Source: Bacteroidota bacterium (GTDB taxonomy: Bacteria; Bacteroidota; Ignavibacteria; Ignavibacteriales; Ignavibacteriaceae). Taken from it: a stretch of DNA of 16,767 bases. The stretch's first letter is position 1. Each line of letters opens with the position of its first letter. Of this stretch, positions 1 to 6,754 are shown one piece after another. Made by a program: the position numbers and the translations under genes. The DNA is taken from NCBI GenBank assembly GCA_023433685.1, contig JAEYUD010000014.1, forward strand, positions 1 to 16,767, given 5' to 3'. Under the pieces are notes generated by a model that saw nothing but the letters and a program-made list of their open reading frames with translations, did not search any database and had not been told where the DNA came from.

Positions 1-1272
1 ATATGGTACAGCGCCATACCTTCCATCGAGGTAGTTTTTCGAGAATGAAGATTTATTTCTGACCGTTCCGGTTTTAAATTCTCCCAGTGAAACCAGTTCT
101 GAAGCACCAAACTGATTCTTGTCAACGAACCAGATCTGATCCCTCCTAAAAACATCTTTATCCAATATTGAAGTGTCGTGAACCGCGCATATCAGCTGAG
201 CGGAATAGTTTTGTTGATTGTTAAACAGTTCAATCAGTCTAATGGTGAGCAAGCTATGAAGCCGCGAATCAAGTTCATCGACAACCAAGACCTTACCGTT
301 TTTAAGAACATCGAACCAGGGACCCAACAGATAGAGTAACTTCTTTGCCCCCTCTGACTCATCCTCTTCAAGATTAAAGGGCACTGCCTCCATAAGAGTT
401 CTATCCTTTCCGTATCTCCTGTGGTAAGTCAGAACAATATCCTGAACAGGTTGCTTTGCTTGAAGTCTTTTAATAGCTGACAATAGATCAGCCATCTCTT
501 CGTCCCCTTTAGCCTCCATTTCATTTATTTCATGTATAAATCCTGAATCCTGACTGGTGGAAAGGCTGGTGATCTCAAGAAACTTCAGAAAAGATGATGC
601 CCATTTCAGAAAAACCTGATCCTCTTTCAGTTTACTAATAGTGAAATCCTTATATCCAATATCGTTAATACCGGTTATAACATGGAAATTATTGAACCAG
701 GAAAGAATTTCCGCGGAGATCTTTTTATTGAATGTTGCGAGCAAGGTTAAGAATAGTACACTTTCTCTAAGATCGTCTTCTCTACCGATTCCTTCCTTAA
801 AGGAAGACCTGTTTATTTCGACATCCTGCAGATTCCTTTTGAAGAGGTAAACCTCTTTGGAGGTGGTATGGAACAACCATTCGGATATCACTTTATTGTG
901 CTCGATCTCAAAGCCATATCTGTAAATAATGCCGTTAACAAGAAAAACAATTTCGAAAAAAGCGGGCTCATTTTCAGACCTTGCATCAAGAGCAAATTTT
1001 TGAAAGTTGAATTTCCGGTCGGAATTGCCCTCCAGTGCCGAGGTGAGTGAGTTTATCACAGTCGCTTTCATGAACATCATGGCTTTGGTGAGATTACTTT
1101 TTCCGCTGGCGTTGTTGCCATAAATCACTGCAGACTTGAGCAGTTTAAAATTGCGGGTGGTCTCGATCACATGACTCTCCTGATGTTCTTTGAAGGATCT
1201 GGCCGCGACCATCGAGAGGGTTGTCCTCTCTTTGAATGACATGAAATTTTGAACGCTGAACTCTATTAACAT
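1..1272 (-). CDS. AAA_15/COG1106 ABC-type ATPase, RloA-like (partial, C-terminus off the left edge)
   Basis: The reading frame is open from the ATG at 1272 to base 1, giving 424 codons and no stop, so the 3' end is missing. The start MLIEFSVQNF is the usual opening of COG1106 ATPases. Motifs seen: Walker A GNNASGKS (residues 52-59), an ABC-signature-like SEG (306-308), Walker B KVLVVDE (327-333), a D-loop DSRLH (335-339) and an H-switch histidine in AVHDT (H365). The tail NYLDGRYGAVP (413-423) is also typical and in this family lies near the C-terminus. Related proteins are found in defence islands, often followed by an RloB-type gene (predicted TOPRIM nuclease); that partner would lie beyond base 1. 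A nuclease or defence role is inference from the family. The region reads more A+T-rich than purA, which fits an accessory gene. Family assignment is strong; exact system is open. Confidence 0.88.
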   Translation of the reverse strand, partial: MLIEFSVQNFMSFKERTTLSMVAARSFKEHQESHVIETTRNFKLLKSAVIYGNNASGKSNLTKAMMFMKATVINSLTSALEGNSDRKFNFQKFALDARSENEPAFFEIVFLVNGIIYRYGFEIEHNKVISEWLFHTTSKEVYLFKRNLQDVEINRSSFKEGIGREDDLRESVLFLTLLATFNKKISAEILSWFNNFHVITGINDIGYKDFTISKLKEDQVFLKWASSFLKFLEITSLSTSQDSGFIHEINEMEAKGDEEMADLLSAIKRLQAKQPVQDIVLTYHRRYGKDRTLMEAVPFNLEEDESEGAKKLLYLLGPWFDVLKNGKVLVVDELDSRLHSLLTIRLIELFNNQQNYSAQLICAVHDTSILDKDVFRRDQIWFVDKNQFGASELVSLGEFKTGTVRNKSSFSKNYLDGRYGAVPY

Positions 1273-1301
1273 CTTCCATTTTTCCGTTTTTCTTGAGTCT
1301 A

Positions 1302-1329
1302 AATATAAATCAAATTGGAAAATTTGCAA
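1302..1329 (-). promoter_or_regulatory. Candidate promoter of the RloA-like ATPase gene
   Basis: Read on the minus strand there is TTGCAA (1329-1324), a 16-nt spacer and TATATT (1307-1302). The same bases also fit the Bacteroidota primary sigma pattern TTG-N19-TAnnTTTG as TTG-N19-TATATTTA, with only the last base different. The -10 box ends 29 nt before the ATG at 1272, leaving room for a short leader. Both readings are from the sequence; activity is inferred. Confidence 0.5.
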
Positions 1330-1397
1330 AATAATTTCAAATATTGAGATGTTCCGGTTCTTTTTGTCCGCCGCGGCAGATTGGGGTTTGGGTTATA

Positions 1398-1732
1398 GTG
1401 TGGAGTGTATAGTTGAATTAAATTTTTTTAAACCGCAGAGTCCGCGGAGGACGCAAAGAGTGATTGCCAATAGCCCGGCGTTTCAACGCCGGGAGTGTGT
1501 TGCCAGAATCAGATTGCCTATTCCGGGGATTTCACAGATTTAACACGTATTCCACGGATTTTTTAGGACGCAGATACACGCAGATTAAACGGATTTTCGC
1601 GGAGAGTTCTATAAATAAATCTGCGTTTATCAGTCAAATTCGCGTGTATCTGCGTCCTATAAACAACCTCTCTGCGTCCTCAGCTGACTCTGCGGTTTAA
1701 TAACATTTATCTCCACACCCCACACTCTACAC
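1398..1732. repeat. Nested inverted-repeat element (possible MITE-like or REP-like interspersed repeat)
   Basis: Three inverted pairs are nested around one centre. Outer: 1398-1409 with 1721-1732, 12 bp with 2 mismatches. Middle: 1430-1460 with 1668-1698, 31 bp with 3 mismatches. Inner: 1564-1581 with 1642-1659, 18 bp perfect. A separate compact hairpin lies in the left arm at 1474-1493. Short words recur inside (ACGCAGAT at 1568 and 1578; GGATTTT near 1556 and 1591). There is no open frame that looks like a transposase and no target-site duplication that I can recognise. It could be a non-autonomous mobile element, a large cruciform, or an untranslated structured repeat. Confidence 0.7.
1474..1493. 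repeat. Perfect GC-rich hairpin
   Basis: The arms CCCGGCGTT and AACGCCGGG are exact reverse complements of 9 nt separated by TC; in RNA or single-stranded DNA the loop would open to about 6 nt. It sits in the left arm of the nested repeat and has no T-run after it on either strand, so it does not look like an intrinsic terminator. REP-like palindromes have this form. Confidence 0.65.
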
Positions 1733-1750
1733 TCAAAATATCCTTTTATC

Positions 1751-1780
1751 TTGTTAACTTTAGCATCTGTATTTTAATAT
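1751..1780 (+). promoter_or_regulatory. Possible promoter for the TPR lipoprotein/DUF58 pair
   Basis: TTGTTA (1751-1756) is followed after 18 nt by TAATAT (1775-1780), a sigma70-like arrangement ending 30 nt before the ATG at 1811. It does not fit the Bacteroidota TAnnTTTG box, and the region is A+T-rich, so chance is a real alternative. Confidence 0.35.
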
Positions 1781-1810
1781 TTACTGAACCAAAACGACAC
1801 AGAGAATAGA

Positions 1811-2365
1811 ATGAAGAAAATATCGTTATTTGCCGCGTTTGTGGCTGTATTGTTGCTTGCGGGATGCGGAAAGAACCCACAGAGCTATCTTGATGAAGCG
1901 AAGCAGCTTGTAGAAGCTAAAAAATATAAAGACGCGATAAAGGTTTATGAGAAGATGATCGCGGAAATGCCGGAGAGCGACAGCCTCGCGGTGGCTTATT
2001 TCAGCCTCGGCGCGCTTTATAACATGCCGGAAGTGGCGCAGACTTCAAAAGAGAAGATGACCGCTGTTGAGTACTACAAGAAGGTGCATGAAAAATTCCC
2101 AAAAAGTGTTTATGCCCCGAAAGCCCTCTTTATGGCGGGTTATGTTTATGGGAATGACCTCGGTGACATCGCCAAGGCTACCGACTGCTATAACACTGTT
2201 ATTAAGGAATACCCGGACGATCCTTCAGCCAAACTTGCCAAGGATGACCTGCCAAATCTCGGCAAAAGTCCTGAAGAACTCCTGAATGAAGCTTTTAAGA
2301 AGCAGGAGCAGGGTGGTAAACCCAAAGAAGGTGAACAGAAAAAAGAAACCTTGGCGCATCCGTAA
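1811..2365 (+). CDS. TPR-repeat lipoprotein (BamD/YbgF-like style)
   Basis: The 184-residue product begins with a lipoprotein signal peptide: KK, a hydrophobic stretch (residues 4-17) and the lipobox LAGC with the lipidated cysteine at 19. The residues after the cysteine are GK, not an aspartate, which would fit outer-membrane retention by the E. coli rule, though that rule may not hold here. Residues about 24-140 read as three tetratricopeptide-type helical pairs (for example YLDEAKQLVEAKKYKDAIKV, then AVEYYKKVHEKFPKS, then ATDCYNTVIKEYPDDP). The last 30 residues are highly charged and probably disordered. Such proteins scaffold envelope complexes; the partner is not evident. The gene ends 6 nt before the DUF58 start, so the two are probably co-transcribed. 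No strong ribosome binding site is seen. BamD itself is longer, so I give no symbol. Confidence 0.85.
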   Translation: MKKISLFAAFVAVLLLAGCGKNPQSYLDEAKQLVEAKKYKDAIKVYEKMIAEMPESDSLAVAYFSLGALYNMPEVAQTSKEKMTAVEYYKKVHEKFPKSVYAPKALFMAGYVYGNDLGDIAKATDCYNTVIKEYPDDPSAKLAKDDLPNLGKSPEELLNEAFKKQEQGGKPKEGEQKKETLAHP

Positions 2366-2371
2366 CCGGGA

Positions 2372-3274
2372 ATGCCTTTGAAAGGGAACGAAGACTACAG
2401 GAAGTATCTTGATCCTGCCGTCATTTCGAAACTTGCCTCTCTTGACATAAAAACAAAATTTGTGGTCGAGGGCTTCATGCTTGGTTTGCACAGAAGCCCT
2501 TACCACGGTTTCAGCATCGAATTCTCCCAACACAGACCCTACATTCAGGGCGATTCTTTAAAAGACGTCGACTGGAAGATCTACGGCAAAACCGACCGGT
2601 ATTTCATTAAGCAATACGAGGAAGAGACCAACCTGAAAGCCCACATCCTTCTTGATGTGAGTGGCTCAATGAATTTTGCTTCCGCCGGGCAGGTCTCGAA
2701 ACTTGAGTATGGAAAGGTGCTTGCTTCGGTTCTCGCGTTCATGCTGATCAAACAGAATGATGCCGCCGGGCTTTACCTTTACAGCGACAGGATCGAAAAA
2801 GTTTTACCACCGAAGGCAACCAGAACCTACCTTGATGAGATAATGAGATCGCTCGCCACGGTTGAGGGGAAAGGAGTCAGCGATACAGCCGGCGCGGTTG
2901 CCGGAATTGCCGACAAGATAACCCGCCGGGGGATGATAATTGTGATCTCCGATCTGCTTGAAGACGCTGACCGGATACTCGAATCGATTAAAAAACTCGC
3001 CATTTCGAAAAGCAGGGTGGTGGTTTTCCAGATACTTGATCCGCTGGAAAAGAATTTCGGGTTTACAAAGGATGCAATTTTCAGGGATATGGAGACGGGG
3101 CTCGAAATTTCCACACAGCCTCAGCAAATAGCTGCTGCCTATCGTGAGGCCTTCGATGCTTTCACTGCTAAACTTAAATCAGGCTGTCTGAACAGCGGGA
3201 TCGACTTCAACCCTGTGGACACTTCCCAACCTTTTGATGTGCCGCTTTCAGCATTTTTGCGGAAAAGGGGTTAA
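2372..3274 (+). CDS. DUF58 domain protein with vWA-like fold
   Basis: The 300-residue protein has the hallmark DUF58 block at residues 59-86 (QGDSLKDVDWKIYGKTDRYF and then EEE), followed by a vWA-like domain. MIDAS-type residues are visible: D95, S97 and S99 in LLDVSGSM, T172 in the SDTAG loop and D194 in VISDLLED. No membrane segment is present, so it is likely cytosolic or peripheral. In most genomes DUF58 proteins work with a MoxR AAA+ ATPase and often with BatA/BatB vWA membrane proteins, and MoxR is usually the neighbour; neither is present here. The upstream TPR lipoprotein is loosely reminiscent of Bat operons, which include TPR proteins. The gene ends 6 bp from the convergent kinase gene. 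Family assignment is firm; function is unknown. Confidence 0.9.
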   Translation: MPLKGNEDYRKYLDPAVISKLASLDIKTKFVVEGFMLGLHRSPYHGFSIEFSQHRPYIQGDSLKDVDWKIYGKTDRYFIKQYEEETNLKAHILLDVSGSMNFASAGQVSKLEYGKVLASVLAFMLIKQNDAAGLYLYSDRIEKVLPPKATRTYLDEIMRSLATVEGKGVSDTAGAVAGIADKITRRGMIIVISDLLEDADRILESIKKLAISKSRVVVFQILDPLEKNFGFTKDAIFRDMETGLEISTQPQQIAAAYREAFDAFTAKLKSGCLNSGIDFNPVDTSQPFDVPLSAFLRKRG

Positions 3275-3300
3275 CCGGGGTTAAACCTCCGTCTCCGGTT
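3273..3300 (+). terminator. Possible intrinsic terminator after the DUF58 gene
   Basis: Bases 3273-3280 pair with 3293-3300 over 8 bp with one G-U wobble, with a 12-nt loop, and the plus-strand transcript continues TTCT after the stem, giving a run of four T. It overlaps the 3' end of the convergent kinase gene. The T tract is short and the loop long, so this is a weak candidate. Confidence 0.3.
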
Positions 3301-6300
3301 TTCTAAGCGGGATAGTAAAGATGAATGTGGTGCCAACCCCTTTCTCTGAGTCCACACTTATCTTGCCACCATTTCTTTCAACAAAATCTTTACATATCAT
3401 AAGTCCGAGACCGGTGCCTTGTTCCTTTTTTGTTCCTTCCTTCGAATAGACATCATTTTTGTGAAAGAGTCTCGCGCATTCTTCTTTTGACATCCCCACG
3501 CCACCGTCGCTAACTGAAAATTCTGCATAATCCTCCCTGGTTTCAGCCGCGATAAGTATCCGTCCCCCGGGGTTGGAGTATTTGATCGCGTTCGCGAGGA
3601 GATTTTGAACTATTGTGCGGAACATATGAGGATCAGAATATATGATAAGATCGTGAGGGATATCTTTCGCCACCGTGAGCTGTTTTTCACTAAGGTTCAA
3701 TGATAAAACATCAATTATCGGATCAATTTTTGGTTGTGGCGGAAAATATTCGGGAGCGAAGATCACCCTGCCGAGTTCGATTCTGAAGAGATCGAGCACA
3801 TTTTCAATGAACAGGAAAAGATTTTTTGAGACCTGGTTGACACTTCCGATAAATTCGAGCCGTTCATGTTCAGAAAGCTCTTTATAGTCGTTGTGGAGGA
3901 TATCAAGGTATCCAAGAATTGCTGAAAACGGGCTTTTCAGGTCATGCGCGAACATCGAGAAGAATCTGTCTTTCTGCCTGTTCGCCTCTTCGAGGGCAGA
4001 GTTGGAGGTTTCAAGGTCATTCTGTCTTTCGATGAGCTGATCTTTATACTCTTCAAGTTCATGGGTTCTAATCTTTATAAGCTCTTCGAGCCTTTCATTC
4101 TGCAATTTAATGGCTCTTACCCGGTAGAGGTAAACAGCGTATATAGTCATCAGAATTGCCGAGACAACCAGAATCATAAACCACCACGTCTCCCAGAAGG
4201 GGGGTGTAATTTCGATCGAGATCAAGGCGGTTTCACCGGACCAAATGCCATCTTTATTGGCAACTTTTACCATCAGAGTGTATTTACCGGGCGAAAGATT
4301 TGTGAAGTTTATAATCCTGTTGAATGAGGGTACACTCCACTCTTTGTTGTAGCCCGCGAGTTTGAAACTGTAGAGTATGTGGCCATTGGAATTGAAGTCG
4401 AGACCTGAAAGCTCAAAGGTAATGTCGTTCTGATCGTAATCGAGTTTGAGATATTTTTTAAATACCACGGACGTGTCGAGCAGAGCACCTTCAACCCCGG
4501 GTTGGAGGGGGATATCCCTTGAGAAGAGTTTTAAACCGGTGAGGGCGATTCCGGGGACCTGGTCGAGAATTTTAACAGAGAGGGGATCAAACATATTGAA
4601 GCCCTCAATACCACCAAAATAGAAGGTACCGTCGGGTGCTGAAGCAAAGGCAGCGGTGTTAAACTCGTTGCTTTGCAAGCCATCATCCACCGTGAAATTA
4701 ACGAACTTCTCTTTCACGGGATCAAAACATGAGAGACCCTTGTTGGTCGAGAGCCAAAGTTTGCCGGTTTTATCCTCGAGTATTCCGTAAACCATATCGT
4801 TTGGCAAACCGTTCGCCACGGTATAGAAGATTGATTTGCCGTATTCATTGAACCTGACGAGACCGTTTGAAGTGCCGAGCCAGGTATTGCCTTTTGAGTC
4901 GATGAAAACCGTCCTGACTGATGGTGCGAAGTCGGTGCCCGGTTTCCTCCTTTCGAAAAAATATCTTTTAATGAAGCCTGCTTTGCGGTCGTAGATGAGA
5001 AGCCCGTTTCTGTCGCTTCCGATAAGGAGGCGCCCCTTCTTGTCAATTGTAATGCAGATCATTCTCTCCGTGCGGAGTATCTTCTCAAGTGAGGAGTTGC
5101 CGGGGAAGCCGTACCACTTCTTGTTGGCGGGGTCATAGTTCACCACTCCTGTCTCCGTGGCTATCCAGAGGGTGTTGTTTTCATCCTGAACGAACTGGAA
5201 GAAATAGCCTGTTGAGTTAACTCCGGGGGCCTTCTCATCGAACGGCACCCTTTCGATCCTGTTTTCGGCGATGATATATTTGTAGAGGCGGTCACCTTCA
5301 GAGGTCATCCAGAGCGACTTTCCTCCATCGCTGTTGTTCCGTGATATCTGGTAGATGTTATCATTGAAATAAACACCATCAAGAATAAACTTTTCGCGTA
5401 TGGTTTTGGCAAGCCGGGTTTTGGGATTGAAAGAAGCAAAGAGGCTGTATCCACCGAGGTAGACGGTGGTATCGTCGAACGGGAGGAAACCACGGATGCT
5501 TCTAATATTTGTCCGGTCATTCATCCCGGAAATACGTTCAAACCGGTTCTGTCCCTTTGCCAGTATCATGATACCGTAACCGTTAAGACCGATCCAGAGG
5601 TTACCAGCCCTGCTGACTGTGAGAGTACCGGGATGTCTTAGGAAAGCGCGGACTTTATCATTTTCCTGCGGAATGATCTCCTGCCACACTCCGGTTTCGA
5701 ATGTGTATGAAAAGAGCCCCTTTTCTGAAATACCAACATATATTCCCCCGGCGGGGTTTATTACCATTGAGGAAATGTAGCCGATATCCCGCCCGGGTTC
5801 AAGCGGTGACTTAAGCATGTTAAAATTTGAGCTGCCGGGTTCCTTCACCCAGATGTAACTGTTGGTTACGGCAATAATTCTCCCTTTCGAGTCCTCCTCA
5901 ATTCCGGCGACATAATCACTCCCCGGAATATACGGGGCACTTTTTTTCAGACTGAAGATGGTTACCTTGTTCGAGACCGGGTTGTAACTGCCCAGCAGAT
6001 TCTTGTTTGTACCGAACCAGACATTACCGCTTTTGTCGATGTAAACTGAAGAAATATTCAAAACCAGATTGGCTGGTTGCTCAAGTTTATAGATGACATC
6101 CGTTTGTTTAGTGGCTGTGTTGTAGCGGAGGAGTCCATAAGTTGTGCCAAGATAAAGGTGATTGCCGTTGCTGTTAACAGTATCTTTTCGAATGGAATAG
6201 AGGGGGTAAATCCTGTCGTCGGGCACACCCTTAATATCAATACTGATCTTTGAGAACTGTTCGGTAAGTTTGGAGAAATATTCAAAACCTGTTTTTGTCG

Positions 6301-6625
6301 CGACCCAGATATTGTCTTCACGGTCGAGCTCGATAGTTTGAATCCAGTTTTGTGAAAGTGAGTGGGGGTTACCCGGTTCGTTCTTGTAAACTTTGAAGGT
6401 GTAGCCGTCGAATTTATTCAGTCCGTCTTTAGTTGCGAACCAAAAAAAGCCTTTTTTATCCTGCGCAATTTTCAACACGGTCCCCTGTGAGAGCCCTTCA
6501 TCTATGCTGATGTGCCGCAGGAATACCCGTCGTTGCGGTAACAGTCCGGAAGGTACCAGCATCAATAACAGTACGACGACGAACAATGGTCGTAACCCGG
6601 TACCGGAAAGGAAGTTATGAGTCAA
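3281..6625 (-). CDS. Sensor histidine kinase with two-propeller (Reg_prop/Y_Y_Y) periplasmic domain
   Basis: The 1114-residue protein has a signal sequence (about 11-30), a long periplasmic region of Reg_prop repeats (about 33-700; for example EGLSQ at 43-47 and GLNKFDGYTF at 68-77) forming two predicted seven-bladed propellers, and a Y_Y_Y domain (about 735-806). Then follow a transmembrane helix (815-835), a coiled coil (about 838-885), the dimerisation domain with phospho-acceptor H894 in AHDLKSPF, and a HATPase domain with N-box N1008/N1012, G1 DGGVG (1040-1044) and GTGLGL (1070-1075). The N-terminal half matches the HTCS family of polysaccharide-utilisation sensors, but the receiver and AraC-type HTH of full HTCS proteins are absent, so a separate regulator is needed. 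The start is TTG: an in-frame stop lies six codons upstream and the next ATG (residue 22) would cut the signal sequence. It is divergent from the hybrid kinase. Confidence 0.92.
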   Translation of the reverse strand: MTHNFLSGTGLRPLFVVVLLLMLVPSGLLPQRRVFLRHISIDEGLSQGTVLKIAQDKKGFFWFATKDGLNKFDGYTFKVYKNEPGNPHSLSQNWIQTIELDREDNIWVATKTGFEYFSKLTEQFSKISIDIKGVPDDRIYPLYSIRKDTVNSNGNHLYLGTTYGLLRYNTATKQTDVIYKLEQPANLVLNISSVYIDKSGNVWFGTNKNLLGSYNPVSNKVTIFSLKKSAPYIPGSDYVAGIEEDSKGRIIAVTNSYIWVKEPGSSNFNMLKSPLEPGRDIGYISSMVINPAGGIYVGISEKGLFSYTFETGVWQEIIPQENDKVRAFLRHPGTLTVSRAGNLWIGLNGYGIMILAKGQNRFERISGMNDRTNIRSIRGFLPFDDTTVYLGGYSLFASFNPKTRLAKTIREKFILDGVYFNDNIYQISRNNSDGGKSLWMTSEGDRLYKYIIAENRIERVPFDEKAPGVNSTGYFFQFVQDENNTLWIATETGVVNYDPANKKWYGFPGNSSLEKILRTERMICITIDKKGRLLIGSDRNGLLIYDRKAGFIKRYFFERRKPGTDFAPSVRTVFIDSKGNTWLGTSNGLVRFNEYGKSIFYTVANGLPNDMVYGILEDKTGKLWLSTNKGLSCFDPVKEKFVNFTVDDGLQSNEFNTAAFASAPDGTFYFGGIEGFNMFDPLSVKILDQVPGIALTGLKLFSRDIPLQPGVEGALLDTSVVFKKYLKLDYDQNDITFELSGLDFNSNGHILYSFKLAGYNKEWSVPSFNRIINFTNLSPGKYTLMVKVANKDGIWSGETALISIEITPPFWETWWFMILVVSAILMTIYAVYLYRVRAIKLQNERLEELIKIRTHELEEYKDQLIERQNDLETSNSALEEANRQKDRFFSMFAHDLKSPFSAILGYLDILHNDYKELSEHERLEFIGSVNQVSKNLFLFIENVLDLFRIELGRVIFAPEYFPPQPKIDPIIDVLSLNLSEKQLTVAKDIPHDLIIYSDPHMFRTIVQNLLANAIKYSNPGGRILIAAETREDYAEFSVSDGGVGMSKEECARLFHKNDVYSKEGTKKEQGTGLGLMICKDFVERNGGKISVDSEKGVGTTFIFTIPLRKPETEV

Positions 6626-6754
6626 GTTTACTTCTTGGATTTAAAGAGTTTATCAAAAAAAACAATTAATCACAAATCACGAGTTAAATATGCAAAAAAA
6701 TATATTAAATCAGTATCTTACACTTGATTATTGCAAAATTAATTCGACTACCGC
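6626..6754. promoter_or_regulatory. Shared divergent intergenic region of two kinase genes
   Basis: These 129 bp separate the TTG start of the propeller kinase from the ATG of the hybrid kinase, so both promoters and any operator must lie here. The region is strongly A+T-rich with runs of A (6655-6662 and 6693-6699). I found no box pair good enough to assign to either gene; a weak minus-strand candidate is TTGTGA-N17-TAAACT. Confidence 0.5.

Larger units (their letters stand above)
1273..1810. other. Non-coding interval of 538 bp between the ATPase and the TPR lipoprotein
   Basis: The interval contains the ATPase promoter region at its left end, a nested inverted-repeat element (about 1398-1732), and a possible promoter for the plus-strand lipoprotein at 1751-1780. 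Short open frames here (1349-1543 and 1464-1700) run through the palindromes, have repeat-derived low-information sequence and lack any recognisable domain, so I do not call them genes. No RNA gene was recognised. Confidence 0.8.

Noticed and set aside
641..1050. Plus-strand open frames of 69 and 60 codons inside the left-edge region
   Set aside because: They lie antisense to the well-supported ATPase frame and have no domain or ribosome binding site.
1560..1660. Short recurring words that might suggest a CRISPR array
   Set aside because: The words are only about 8 bp, partly inverted, with irregular spacing, and no cas gene is present.
1349..1700. Two overlapping short open frames in the repeat element
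   Set aside because: They are translations of palindromic repeats, with no domain and no start signal.
3281..6625. A complete HTCS one-protein two-component regulator
   Set aside because: The receiver and AraC-type DNA-binding domains are missing; the frame ends right after the HATPase domain.
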